DNA of 64,000 nucleotides from Hydrangea macrophylla. Lineage: Eukaryota; Streptophyta; Magnoliopsida; Cornales; Hydrangeaceae. The stretch spans positions 73,523,169 to 73,587,168 of the forward strand of contig CM066988.1 of the NCBI GenBank assembly GCA_033977485.1, given 5' to 3'. Positions 23,036 through 33,117 of the stretch are shown here, piece by piece; position 1 is the stretch's first letter; every line of letters begins with the position of its first letter. A program made the position numbers and the translations under genes. Under the pieces are notes generated by a model that made no database searches, was not told the origin of the DNA, and saw only the letters and a program-made list of their open reading frames with translations.

Positions 23036-23759
23036 TGTTGGAATTATTGCTCGATTTGGTTAAAATAGAAGAAGGATTCGAAAGTTGGCTTTACTACCAG
23101 AGCAGTTCGCCCGAGCAGTTCGCCCGAGCAGGCCCACCTAAGCGAGCTAGAGAGCAAGCTTTAGGCGAGGCTATTTGTTATGAGGTTTTGAAATGTCACC
23201 CGCGAAGTATCCCACCCAAGTGGACTGCCCAGGTGGATACGTGAATTTCAGACAATTTGAAAAGTTTGAAGGAATTAAGGTTTCCTAATTGGTTTTCGAT
23301 TTTGGCAACAAATCCTAAGCATATTGGAATAGGGAATATGTATATCCCTATATAAGGACTCTTTTGAGTCAATTGGAAGTAACTTTTAAGTCATTGAATT
23401 TAGAGCTTATTGTTGTTGGAGAAACTTTACATCTTTTGAGAGAGAGAGATAGTATTGGTTCATTGGAGAACCTTAGGGTTCATAAGGATCTCTTATTTAT
23501 TTAGCCTTTTGTGAGGTTTTTTTTTGGAGAGATCATTTGTTTTTGCATTTGGTGAGGGAGTGATTTCTCACGTTGGCACTATAATCATCTGTTCGTTTGA
23601 TAGTGGATTGTTCCTTGGCTCCGAGGAGTAGATGTAGGCATAGTTAGCCGAACCACTAGTGAAAATTTTGTGTCATTGTGTGTGATTGTTTTGCCTTCTC
23701 TTTTCTCATTTGGATTATTGTCTTTGCTTGTGGTTTGAATTAAGCGCTTCCACATAACA
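23036..23759 (+). repeat. 5' LTR of the non-autonomous copia element
   Basis: It starts TGTTGGAATTATTGCTCG and ends CTTCCACATAACA. A TATA box (CTATATAAGG) lies at about 23349. An internal GAGCAGTTCGCCC unit is duplicated near 23099 and is absent from the second LTR. Confidence 0.8.
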
Positions 23760-23841
23760 AAGTGGTATCAGAGCTCCGAGTTTAAACCTAGGGCATATGG
23801 AGGGATAAGAATGATTTGGTAAGAAGACGGGTGACAAATCA

Positions 23842-24926
23842 ATGGCTTCCAGTTCAGGCACACAAGGTATGAAGATGTCGCTTTCGAGAGGAAGATTGAA
23901 GTTGAAAAGTTCAACAGAACAAATAGTTTTGGGATATGGCAGTGCGAGATGATGGATGCCCTTGTGCAACAAGGATTAGATTTTGTGTTGAAAGACAAAC
24001 CTTCAAATTGGGATGAGATAGAATGGTTGAAGATGAACAAGTTGGCATGCGGATATATTCGGCTTTGTCTCGTTATGGTTGTGAAGTATTTTGTCATAAG
24101 GGAGGTCGTGGCAAAAACTCTTTGGAAGAAATTGGAAGACAAGTATATGACCAAGAGCATGGAAAATTGGCTCTATTTGAAGAAGGAGCTCTTTCAATTT
24201 CAATTTGTTGAAGGTACATCTATGTTGGGTCACTTGAATGCGTTCAATAAATTACTTTCCAATTTATTGAATTTGGATGAAGTTGTTAAAGATGAGGATA
24301 AGGCACTCATTCTTTTGAATTCTGTACCCAATTTGTATGAACACTTGGCAACCACTTTGATTTATGGAAAAGATTCAGTCAAGTTTGAGGATGTGTCAAA
24401 TGCTCTCATGAACAATGAATTTAGAAAGAGAGATAAGGATTCCCACAATGATACATCCGAAGCTTTAGTTACAAGAAAAAGACCAACGGATAGGAAGACA
24501 TGGTTTGGAAACAAATCTCATGGGAGAGGAGTTTCAATTGGTGGGTCAAGATTGGCCAAAGATGAGTATGCTTACTGTGGCGAACTTGGTCATTGGAAGA
24601 AGGATTGCCATAGATTGGTGGGTGATTTGAAGAAGGATGCTAATGTGGTTCAAGTTGAAGATGATGATTCAGAATTTGTGTTGGCTACCACGGTTGAAGA
24701 AGGTCACTTGGATAGATGGGTTCTTGATTCAGCTTGCTCTCATCATATGTGTCCCAATATGGAGAGTTTTACCAAATTAAATTTGTTGAAGGGTGGAGCA
24801 ATCCATCTGGGCAATGGTGTTTTTTATGAGAAGATGGGAGTAGGTGATGTTCATTTTATGTTGCATGATGGAACTATCAAGAAGTTGACAGATGTGTGGT
24901 ATGCTCTGGATTTGAAGATGAATTAG
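23842..24926 (+). pseudogene. Copia gag (UBN2-type) with zinc knuckle and protease start
   Basis: The probable original ATG at 23842 (MASSSGTQG) is one frame away from the main frame, which reads RKIEVEKFNRTNSFGIWQ from about 23880. The open frame with ATG begins at 23949 and stops at 24926. In order it shows the UBN2 gag domain (WKKLEDKYMTKS, then LNSVPNLYEHLATTLIYGKD), a zinc knuckle YAYCGELGHWKKDC whose first Cys is replaced by Tyr, and a protease start WVLDSACSHHMCP in which the usual DSG or DTG catalytic triplet is DSA. The knuckle and protease are therefore probably impaired. Virus-like particle formation would need the frameshift to be absent in other copies. Confidence 0.85.
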
Positions 24927-25879
24927 GATTCGTTGGGTGCTTTGGAGTCGAAGGGTTTCAAAGTCACATTGGTTGATGGAGAATTGAAGGTCTCAAAAGG
25001 TGCTCTCATTTTTCTTAGAAGGGTAAGGGAAAATAACTTATACTTCTTGTGGGGTAACTCGTTTGGAGGTGGAGCTGCCACCATTGGAAAGAAACCTTTT
25101 ATTGGGTCCAAGCTTCTACACATGAAGCAGGGACAAGTTGATTTGGGGACTCAGCTATGTCCGTTGGAAAAAAGGTTTGTTCGAAAGTGTCAAGACCCAC
25201 AAAATTTATTTTAGAGAGAAAATTGTTTTAGGGAAGGATACTCGTTTGTATGACACGTTTGTTTTGGATGGGCTCGTTGATGTGCATTCATTTGTTGGGA
25301 GTCCTATTGGAGGAGTTAATTTAGAAGTATCCCCAATTGTGGAGAAAGTGGAGTGCGATGATCCCCTTGTCCAAGTTGGTTTGGAAGAGGTGTCTTCTCA
25401 ACCTCGTTTGTTTGAGACTAGTCATTTGGAAGTTGGCGTTTGGAACAAAGCTAGGTTTGTGTCGACATTTCAGAATTTGCTAGCTTTGGTAAATTGTTTG
25501 GATTTGGAGTTGGTGCAACTCAATTTGGATCATGAAAATGATTTGTTTGGTGATCTTATTCTCTTGGAGAATTTGTTGACTTCAGTCATTGGTGGGTTCA
25601 AGTTCAAACTAGGTTTAGACTTGACCAGCCTTGAGGATGACAATTTGAAAACTGGAGCGAGGAAGGTTGTTTTTGGACTTGGTATGAGACGTCATGCTAG
25701 GGTGGATGATGATTACAGTTGCATTTGCTTGTTTTGTATTAGATTTGGCTTTGCATTTACATTTGGTAAATTTAGAGCTCGAGCATTTGGATCGAATCTC
25801 ACCACGGTAAAGTTTGCTTGTTGTGGAGTCGTGTGGCTCAATTTGCATTGGAATTTGGAAATCTCGCAAAGATGGAGAT
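24927..25879 (+). pseudogene. Degenerate copia interior: pre-integrase-like remnant and unassigned frame
   Basis: After the stop at 24926 the same reading continues as a weak gag-pre-integrase segment (NNLYFLWGNSFGGGAATIGKK, then LLHMKQGQ). A further open stretch at 25138-25917 (VLGKDTRLYDTFVLDGLVDV and following, Leu/Asp/Val-rich) has no recognisable domain and runs into the second LTR. Integrase HHCC and DD35E signatures and the reverse transcriptase YVDD box are absent. The element lost pol by deletion, or gained unrelated sequence. Confidence 0.6.
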
Positions 25880-26589
25880 TGTTGGAATTGTGGCTTGATT
25901 TGGTTAAAATAGAATAAGGAATTGAAAGTTAGCTTTACTGCCCGGGCGGGCAGCTTTGGGCAAGGCTATTTGTTATGAGGTTGTGAAATGTCTCCCGCTA
26001 GGTATGCCGCTCGAGTGGACGGCCCGGGTGGATACGCGAATTTCAGGCAATTTGGAAAGTTTGAAGGAAATAAGTGGTTTTAGATTCCTAATTCAATTTT
26101 GGCAGAAATTTTGGAATAGGAGATATGTATATCCCTATATAAGGATTCTTTGGAGTCAATTGGAAGTAACTTTTAAGTCATTGAATTTAGGGCTTATTGT
26201 TCTTGGAGAAACTTTACATCTTTTGAGAGAGAGAGAGAGAAAGAGGGAGAGAGATGGATAGATAGATAGATAGATAGATAGATAGTATTGTTCATTGGAG
26301 AACCTTAGGGTTCATTAGGATCTCTTATTTGTTTATCCTTTTGTGAGGTTTTGTTTGGAGAGATCAATTGTTTTTGCATTTGGTGAGGAAGTGATTTCTC
26401 GCGTTTGCACTGTAATCATCCGTTCGTTTGATAGTGGATTGTTCCTTAGCTCTAGGGAGTGGACGTAGGCATAGTTGGCCGAACTACTCATGAAAATCTT
26501 GTGTCTTTGTGTGTGATTGTTTTGCCTTCTCTTTTCTTATTTAGATTATTATCTTTGTTGTGGTTTGAATTAAGCGCTTCCGCGCAATA
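25880..26589 (+). repeat. 3' LTR of the non-autonomous copia element
   Basis: It starts TGTTGGAATTGTGGCTTG and ends near CCGCGCAATA. TATA box at about 26136-26144. It carries a (GA)n-(GATA)n microsatellite at about 26225-26286 that the 5' LTR lacks. Confidence 0.8.
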
Positions 26590-27248
26590 GAATTAAGTGA
26601 TTTGGATCCGGTCATTGGTTTATGAAATTGCCCCTTTTAGATGTGACTTAGTGCCCATGTACGGAGTACTTGCTCTATCCTTTTCTTTAGCCTTTTTCTT
26701 AGGTTTTACAACTTTGATTTAACGACAAAAATCCTTTAGGATAGTCTCCAACTATGTGTTATATATTAGAGATAAATTATCTAGGATAGTTGCATGATGC
26801 ATAGCATGTTTCCATTTTAATTGGCATTGTGACTCTGCTGAGTCAACTCAATGTAAGTTCTCTTGTTCCCTTTTGAACATCATAACACGTTTCCTTTACT
26901 TTGCATTGCGACTCCGCTTGAGTCACCCCACTATGAGTATTTCTTCCATTATATTGCATGTACATCTGCTTGCTACTTGAATTTAGTTGCTTGAATGATT
27001 TTCGTTAAAACAAGATTCTTATGTCATGTATATATTTTCTAGTATGTTTGAGAGAATACACTATTATGAGTTAACAATGCGGATATTTGAATCAAGGCCT
27101 ACTGTTTAGTAAGCAATGATGGGGTGCTTTAGTCCTACTTGGGCTTCTTTCCCTCTCATACCAAGACCCCCGAGCCTAGTCTCTGGCAATGAAGGTCGAG
27201 TACCCTTATACAAGTCAAAGATATGGTTTCCTAATTCCTGAAAAAAAA

Positions 27249-27400
27249 ATTAGGTGGCGACTCTTTTTTATTTGGATTATCGTAAGTCCTAGTTCATGAT
27301 ATGCACCTTGGATCCGTCCCGGGACACAATTCAGTTAAACTGGGCACATCGGTGATCCGAAAAGCAGCGTGGTGTAGAGGCCATGTCCCACAGATTTATG
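27249..27400 (+). mobile_element. Tat/Ogre-like primer-binding site and leader start
   Basis: TTAGGTGGCGACTC follows the LTR end. The block CCTTGGATCCGTCCCGGGAC is also found on the minus strand near 41098-41125, which ties the two Tat-like copies together. The leader is cut by the hAT-like element at 27401, so the interior of this retroelement is not seen. Confidence 0.7.
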
Positions 27401-28345
27401 TAGGGCTGCAACTTAAGCGGGCTAAACCGTGCCCAACCCGTAATTTACTCAGGTTTGGAAAACTTTTTTAGGAATTTTTGGGTGGGCTTGGGCTAGAAAG
27501 TTCAAGCCTGGACTGAATTTGGATTGGGCTTTGGCAGAGAGTTTATCAACCCAAACTCTCAACTTACAAACACATATAAGTATATACAAATATTATAATT
27601 ATACTATATTCAATATATGTTGTTTTTAACTATGGAATTTTAATTTTATGAAGTGACAAAATATTCTTTTAGATATTATTCAATAGCTAAACTGATAGAT
27701 GGAAAGTTATATCTCAATCCTAAACAAAAGAATTTAGATTTGGTACTCCATTGTTGTTATTTATCTACTCCAATTCGAGCTCAGGTTGTAATACTAAAAC
27801 ACAAGTCGAGCTCAGGATGGATAGCTCGGACTCTGGCTTGGACAGACTACTAAAACTCAGGCTGAGCTTGTGTAATAACCTGCATTTTCATAATTAATTT
27901 GTAATGGCATAGTCATATTTAAATTTGTATTGTTTGCTTTCTTTTTGTTTCTATTCCCCTGTATTAAAACTGGTTGCTTGGTTTAATTCCTATTAAAATT
28001 CTTTTGGGGTCAAACTACGATTTTGTAAAACTTAGCAACACATGTGTTAGATTTCAAATCTGTATTTCCAAAACGGTGGAAAAGTTTACTTTTAACTAAA
28101 TCAGTATTTTATAAAACCGTGGAATTGATTCTTACACTAAAATGAAATTTCTGTATTTTTGTGGTGACCACCGCGCCCCGAAAATACCAGTTTATGAGCA
28201 AAACCGTCCGTGCCGCGTTAAACTTGCACAGTTTTGATTTGGACGTATAAGATTGATGTGACTATGCTTACTTTCCATTTATGGCAAACCAATCATTTGG
28301 ATAGGGCCTTGTTTGGCAAACTAGTCCTTGTATGTGTAATGTTGT

Positions 28346-28612
28346 ACCCCTCGCGCGAGCGAGCCGCGTGCGCGAGCCTCGCGGGTTCAGGCAGATGGAG
28401 AAAGTTTTATATAGAAAATGAAATTTAGGCAGGTCGCGCGAGTGAGGGTCGCGCGAGAGACCTTTCGCGCGAGCGACCCGCGCGCGCGAGGTGTCTGATT
28501 TCAGGCAGGAAAGAAAAGGTTTTTTATAATAAAACAAAAAATGGGCAGGTCGCGCGAGCGGCCCGCGCGAGCGACATATCGCGCGAGCGACCCGCGCGCG
28601 CGACTTGTGGCA
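28346..28612. repeat. TCGCGCGA word cluster in solo LTR
   Basis: Three GC-rich blocks (about 28346-28386, 28432-28490 and 28551-28607) contain six exact TCGCGCGA octamers, usually as TCGCGCGAGCGACC followed by CGCGCGCGCGA. AT-rich fillers carrying CAGGCAG separate the blocks. The core is self-complementary and CpG is intact in all six. Confidence 0.9.
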
Positions 28613-28977
28613 GTTTCTAATTTTTGTGTGTTTTCGTATAAGGGACTGTTTGGATAAATTTTAAAGCACTGTTAAGTTTCTGTTTGGGAATTTTATTAAA
28701 ACAGAATACCATTGGTTATGTTGGAAAGATTAAAACAATGTGTTATGACTTATCAATCCCCCTGCGTACGTTGTTCTTTTAATTCAGCGAATTCTTTTAT
28801 GTTTAAATTCATGACATACATGTGGAGTCAGTGGTACATGCATGTGGGTGTCAAACAGTGTAGAAAAGAGTACTGGTCAGTGTGGGAAGAGTTTGAGATT
28901 GAGATTGAGATTGTGGTTGTGGTTGTGGTTGTGGTTGAGGTTACGGCGAGGGTATCTTTGAAATGCGACGGTGGCAA

Positions 28978-29240
28978 ATATGGACACTCCCTGACGCCCA
29001 TGGAAGCGTTAAAGTGTGTGACGCCGAACTTGGACACTCCCTGGCACCCATGGTAGTGCTAAAGTGTGGCCTACGGACACTCCCTGATACCCGAGTCTGG
29101 ATACTGCGTGAGGTTGCTCCGGTATTTGCATGGCGGATTAGGTATTCAAAGTGTGAGGCAATGGACACTCCCTGGTACCCCGGACCAAAGTGTGAGGCAA
29201 ACTGGACACTCCCTGGCGCCCTGTTGCTAAAGTGTGGCTA
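28978..29240 (+). repeat. Tandem array with GGACACTCCCTGGCACCC units in solo LTR
   Basis: About five units of 50-60 bp share TGGACACTCCCTGRCRCCC and AAAGTGTG. A short (GAGATT)n/(GTGGTT)n run at about 28892-28936 precedes it. Confidence 0.8.
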
Positions 29241-29957
29241 TCTTAGTGTTTCAAAGATACTGGAGTGAGATAGTGGGTTGTTGTGTCTGTCGAGAGAAAA
29301 GAGTCGGCAAGATGAGTGTGGTGCATTGTCTCATATACGAACATATGCTTTTATGAATGAACGACTTTTAAGATATCCCTCGTTGTTTTATAAAATGAAT
29401 TCTTTATGTGGTCAAACGATTGGTTTTACAAAATTGAAAATGAAAAAAGGTAAATGAGTATGTTTTACATTCAAAGTTATGTTTTTTTTAATACTCACCA
29501 GCTTCTTGAAGCTGACGACGTTGATGCGTCCTGGACATTCGTGTTCAGGCTTTTCAGGTTATTATCAGGAGGAATCTTATGACTATGCTAATTGAGAACG
29601 GCTGCTTTTGGGAGAGAAACTGTTATCATCATTGCATATTTTAAGTTTTAAACTGTATGTTTATAAGGATGACTGTAATAGACCTTTAGTTATTATTTTG
29701 TTTCAAGGCGGTCTGTGCCTTAGTTGACCCCGTACCCTAAGATGTAATATGTTAGAATAACTTTTGTAAGCCTTGATTGCTCTACTCTGATTTATGGTTT
29801 TATGTTGTTCAACGTTTGGGACGGAATCGATCCTTCAAACTGTCGCGACCTACGGGTCCATAAAGGAAATTAAACGCTTTCATATTTATGCTACGTCGGG
29901 GCGTGACAGCTTGGACAAACCTAAAATAAAGTATAGCATGCCCGAATTGCAACCCTA

Positions 29958-30605
29958 GAGGAGTGTACATTACATGTGTGGGATTTTGGGCCATTTAGGA
30001 ACGCCTTTTAGGTTTTTTTTTTTTTTTTTTTTTTTTTGTTGGGGGGGGGGGGGGGGTCATTTTTACACTTGATTAGATATATTAAGGGTGCAAAGTGCGG
30101 GTTTGGTACAGAGTAACTCCTTCCCAACTCCGATTCCTATTAAGAACTTATTTACCAAACTCATCCTAACCTTATAAGTAGCAGAGTCGGATTTCGTCGA
30201 TTTCGTGTTAGGACTGACAGATTTATCTTCGGTACGTTAAAAATTTAAAATTTTGTGTTAGAAAGTTTTTCGATATCAACAGAGTTTTGGCGGGTTTATG
30301 ATTTTAATTACTAATTCTACCCCAACTCATACAGAGTTTTGATTTTGAAAAATCAAATATTTACCCATACCCTTGTTATACCTCCTCTAAACCCCGTTCC
30401 ATTGCAGGGCGGGACAGGACATACCTCCAATGGGACAGTGTATTTTACCATGGTAGTTGTTTTAGGCATTAACACACTTTTTTGGGTTTACGTCCGCATA
30501 TTCCTTCGCTACTTTTGATTGATCTTCATTTTTAAGAGGATTAATTGATTGAGAATCTAGCTTCAATCGAGGTTTGGTGTAAATTCTCAAAATGCGAGAG
30601 AGGTT
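29958..30605. other. Left edge of the gene island, with poly-T/poly-G tract
   Basis: It contains T25 at 30013-30037, then GTT, then G16 at 30041-30056. The rest is unremarkable AT-rich sequence with no reading frame or recognised repeat. Confidence 0.6.
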
Positions 30606-30775
30606 TTATATAATGAGTAATGCAATATTTTTCAAATTTTTTGCTCCAAAAATATTTTCTAACATATGTGATAGTGGGTCCCCCTTCATTAATGATAGGA
30701 TCGCTTTAACATCTACCAATCAAAAGTATATATATTGAAAAACACTTGTAGAGTAAAAATTTGAAAAGCATATTA
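30606..30775. mobile_element. MITE immediately upstream of the PPR gene
   Basis: The ends AGTAATGCAATATTTTTCAAA and the complement of TTTGAAAAGCATATTAGTAT form imperfect inverted repeats over about 30 bp. Related words (TAATGCTATATTTCTCA near 35253, ATGTTATGCTTCTCAAATTTT near 36707) mark relatives elsewhere in the island. The flanks share TATAAT. The right end is only about 75 bp before the PPR start codon, so the MITE may form part of its promoter or 5' UTR. Confidence 0.6.
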
Positions 30776-30850
30776 GTATTATAATTTAGACAAAAGCGGA
30801 AGGGATGCTTGAATTCCCACGACGGGACCAACGGACCCGTGTGCACAACA

Positions 30851-32761
30851 ATGCTTCAATGCCTATCCTCCATATCTTCAGTCCCTTCTCACTCCTCCCC
30901 GAGACCTCATCACACCCACCATTCAAAAACCCATCAATTACCCACTTCACAACACCCTAAAACTGATCTTCTCCACAGCTTCAACTCTCTGTTTGAACTC
31001 AAACAAGTCCATGCCCAAATCATCAAAACCAACACTCCACACTCGGTCCTACCTTTCACCCGAGTTGGGTTCGTTTGCGCTTTCACTCCTAGTTTCACCT
31101 ACGCTCAGCAAATCTTTGATCATGTGGGTAAGCCTGAGATTGTTGTTTGGAACTCTTGTTTGAGAGAATTGGCCGAAGGCAATTCTCCAATTGATGCCAT
31201 TTCACTATTTTATAGATTGAGAGTATATGATGTTTGTATTGACATTTTTACTTGCTCTTTTGTCCTTAAAGCTTGCTCAAAATTGTTTGATGTTTTACAT
31301 GGTAGAATTGTACATGGGTTTATTGAGAAACTTGGGTTTCAATCGAATTTGTTTTTGCAAAACACCGTTGTTCATCTATATGCTTCTTGTGGAGCTATGG
31401 ACGATGCTCGGCTTCTGTTCGATAAAATGTCTGAGAGAGATACAGTGACTTGGAATATAATGATAACCCAGTTGGTAAAAAGGGAAGACATTGATGGAGC
31501 ATATGATTTGTTTGTACAAATGCCGGCGAGAAGTGTTCGGTCGTGGACGGGTATGATTGCTGGGTTTGTCCAGTGTGGAAAGCCAAAGGAGGCTATTGAT
31601 CTTTTTACACAGATGGAAAAGGCGGGTTTGAGACCGAACGAAGTTACGGTTGTGGCTGTTCTCGCGGGTTGTGCTGATTTAGGTGCACTTGACCTTGGAA
31701 AGAGGATTCACGAGTACTCAAACCGAAGTGGGTTTCGGAGAAATGTTCGTATATGTAATACATTGATAGATATGTATATAAAATGTGGGTGTTTGGAAGC
31801 TGCCCGTGGTGTTTTTGCAGAGATGGCGGATCGTACGATTGTGTCATGGTCAGCCATGATTCAAGGGCTCGCAATGCACGGGCAAGCTGAGGAAGCTTTG
31901 AAGCTCTTCTCTGAGATGACCCAAATAGGCGTAAAACCAAATGGGGTCACCTTCGTTGGACTCTTGCATGCTTGTAGCCATATGGGTTTGTTAAACCAGG
32001 GGCGAAATTTTTTTTCAAGCATGACCAGAGATTATGGGATAGTTCCCCAAATCGAGCATTATGGTTGTATGGTTGATCTCTATAGTCGCGCAGGGCTACT
32101 TCAAGAGGCACGTGAGTTCATCAAGAACATGCCTATCAAGCCTAATGGGGTTGTTTGGGGTGCTATTCTTGGTGGATGTAGGATCCACAAGAACATCGAA
32201 ATGGCTGAAGAAGCAATCAAACACCTCCTTGAATTGGATCCACTCAATGATGGGTATTATGTGGTTTTGTCAAACATTTATGCAGAAGCAAAACGGTGGG
32301 ACGACTCCGCAAGAGTGAGAAAATTGATGAGAGAGAAAGGGGTGAAGAAGACACCTGGGTGGAGTTCAACCACCGTCGATGGTGTGCTCCATGAGTTTGT
32401 GGCAGGGGATGAGACACATCCTCAAGCCGAGGAGATGTTTGGAAGGTGGGAAAAGTTGTTGGAAGAAATGAAGCTAAAAGGGTACGTACCAAACACGTCT
32501 GTGGTTTTACTAGACATGGAAGAGAATGAGAAAGAAAAGGTCCTAAATCGTCATAGTGAGAAATTGGCACTTGTTTTTGGGCTAATAAACACAAGAAAGG
32601 GGACACCAATTAGGATAATGAAGAATCTTCGTGTTTGCGAAGACTGTCATGCTGCTATGAAATTGCTTTCGGAGATTGTGGATCGAGAGATAGTTGTGCG
32701 AGACCGGAACCGGTTCCATTGTTTTAAAGGTGGTTCTTGTTCTTGCAGGGATTATTGGTAA
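30851..32761 (+). CDS. DYW-class pentatricopeptide repeat protein (organellar RNA editing factor)
   Basis: An intronless frame of 636 residues starts at the first in-frame ATG (MLQCLSS). The frame stays open further upstream but has no ATG there. The N terminus (residues 1-45) is rich in Ser, Pro and His with few acidic residues, as in a plastid or mitochondrial targeting peptide. PPR motifs of P, L and S types fill about 80-440 (for example VTWNIMITQLVKREDIDGAY, VSWSAMIQGLAMHGQAEEAL). An E/E+ region follows to about 540. The C-terminal DYW deaminase domain has HSE at 568-570, CEDCH at 596-600, a second zinc site (HC and CSC near the end) and terminal DYW. The HxE and CxxC residues for C-to-U deamination are intact, so it is predicted to bind organellar transcripts and edit cytidines. 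Length is usual for the class. No frameshift or stop. It is the only host-type gene in the window. The RNA target and orthologue cannot be named. Confidence 0.95.
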   Translation: MLQCLSSISSVPSHSSPRPHHTHHSKTHQLPTSQHPKTDLLHSFNSLFELKQVHAQIIKTNTPHSVLPFTRVGFVCAFTPSFTYAQQIFDHVGKPEIVVWNSCLRELAEGNSPIDAISLFYRLRVYDVCIDIFTCSFVLKACSKLFDVLHGRIVHGFIEKLGFQSNLFLQNTVVHLYASCGAMDDARLLFDKMSERDTVTWNIMITQLVKREDIDGAYDLFVQMPARSVRSWTGMIAGFVQCGKPKEAIDLFTQMEKAGLRPNEVTVVAVLAGCADLGALDLGKRIHEYSNRSGFRRNVRICNTLIDMYIKCGCLEAARGVFAEMADRTIVSWSAMIQGLAMHGQAEEALKLFSEMTQIGVKPNGVTFVGLLHACSHMGLLNQGRNFFSSMTRDYGIVPQIEHYGCMVDLYSRAGLLQEAREFIKNMPIKPNGVVWGAILGGCRIHKNIEMAEEAIKHLLELDPLNDGYYVVLSNIYAEAKRWDDSARVRKLMREKGVKKTPGWSSTTVDGVLHEFVAGDETHPQAEEMFGRWEKLLEEMKLKGYVPNTSVVLLDMEENEKEKVLNRHSEKLALVFGLINTRKGTPIRIMKNLRVCEDCHAAMKLLSEIVDREIVVRDRNRFHCFKGGSCSCRDYW

Positions 32762-32892
32762 AGAATCTAATTGTTATAACATACCATGTAATTTAAGTGA
32801 ATTAATTAAGATGTTTCAATGCAATATACACGAATGCACTGTTCTTTAATGCGTCTTACTAAATGAAGAGTCTTCATTTGATAAAGTCTAAA
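32762..32892 (+). other. Probable 3' UTR of the PPR gene
   Basis: AT-rich sequence follows the TAA at 32759-32761. No single strong AATAAA was seen here (AATTAATTAAGATG near 32797, AATAAAAC near 32919). Assigned by position only. Confidence 0.35.
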
Positions 32893-33117
32893 GGCCTGTT
32901 TGGGAATCAATAAAACAGGACTTCTTTCTCATTTTCTCTCTTTGTTTTTTTTAAAAACTCAAGCTACATATTTGTTCCACAAGAATCTGTTTTAGTGGCT
33001 ATTTTGGACCGGGTACACATTCCTATGCAATGAAATGGTATCTATCGAATATTTGAATATGTCGAACCAGTTCATTAGTGAACCACAAACCGTATCTGAA
33101 TATTCCCAAACAACCCC
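32893..33117. mobile_element. Possible MITE with GGCCTGTTTGGGAAT ends
   Basis: GGCCTGTTTGGGAAT at 32893 and the complement of ATTCCCAAACAACCCC at 33102-33117 form terminal inverted repeats of about 15 bp with two differences. GGCCTGTTTGG ends are common in plant MITEs. A clear target duplication was not found, so the superfamily is open. Confidence 0.5.

Larger units (their letters stand above)
23036..26589 (+). mobile_element. Non-autonomous Ty1/copia element with gag and protease remnant only
   Basis: LTRs are 23036-23759 and 25880-26589, with primer site AGTGGTATCAGAGCTC (23761-23776) and polypurine tract AAAGATGGAGAT just before the second LTR. The target duplication is approximate (GAATT on the right, GAATTT on the left). 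The 2.1-kb interior carries gag and a protease start, then sequence without integrase, reverse transcriptase or RNase H motifs. A full copia element would be about 4.5-5 kb or more. LTRs differ by indels, so this is an older insertion. It sits inside the Tat-like LTR. Confidence 0.85.
20120..27248 (+). mobile_element. Tat/Ogre-like Ty3/gypsy LTR, interrupted twice
   Basis: It starts TGTAGACACCCAATTTCGGCC at 20120 and reaches a GGTGGCGACTC primer site at about 27253. Removing the nested MITE and copia element leaves about 3.3 kb. The same LTR occurs on the minus strand from 63462 to about 41206 (about 3.2 kb after removing its insertions), and shared blocks are clear (for example TAGTCTCCAACTATGTG here against TAGTCCCCGTTTATGTG there). 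No reading frame of the LTR itself is credible. Confidence 0.75.
27871..29908 (+). mobile_element. Ty3/gypsy (Tekay/Del-type) solo LTR with GCTTG target duplication
   Basis: It starts TGTAATAACCTGC and ends GGGGCGTGACA, the end also used by the Tekay-like element at 54318 and 61779. The perfect 5-bp duplication GCTTG is at 27866-27870 and 29909-29913. Length 2038 bp with no interior, hence a solo LTR. It contains a GC-rich TCGCGCGA cluster (28346-28612) and a GGACACTCCCTGGCACCC array (28978-29240). Confidence 0.92.
27401..29957. mobile_element. hAT-like non-autonomous DNA transposon, split by a solo LTR
   Basis: The ends TAGGGCTGCAACTTAAGCGGGC and the complement of GCCCGAATTGCAACCCTA form terminal inverted repeats of hAT style. 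Without the solo LTR (27871-29908 plus one 5-bp duplicate) it is about 514 bp. No 8-bp target duplication was recognisable, so the ends or flanks have decayed. Interior rich in GCTCAGG/GGGCTT words, no transposase. Confidence 0.5.

Noticed and set aside
28268..28537. Arg/Ala-rich peptides from the GC-rich words (also at 46448-46795 and 49067-49406)
   Set aside because: The peptides follow the TCGCGCGA word in every frame. They reflect the repeat, not a protein.
30809..30850. N-terminal extension of the PPR frame beginning at TTG
   Set aside because: Plant nuclear genes start at ATG in nearly all cases. The first in-frame ATG is 30851, and the residues before it (NSHDGTNGPV) show no targeting character.
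32244..32609. Minus-strand frame of 121 codons
   Set aside because: It is the antisense shadow of the PPR coding sequence.
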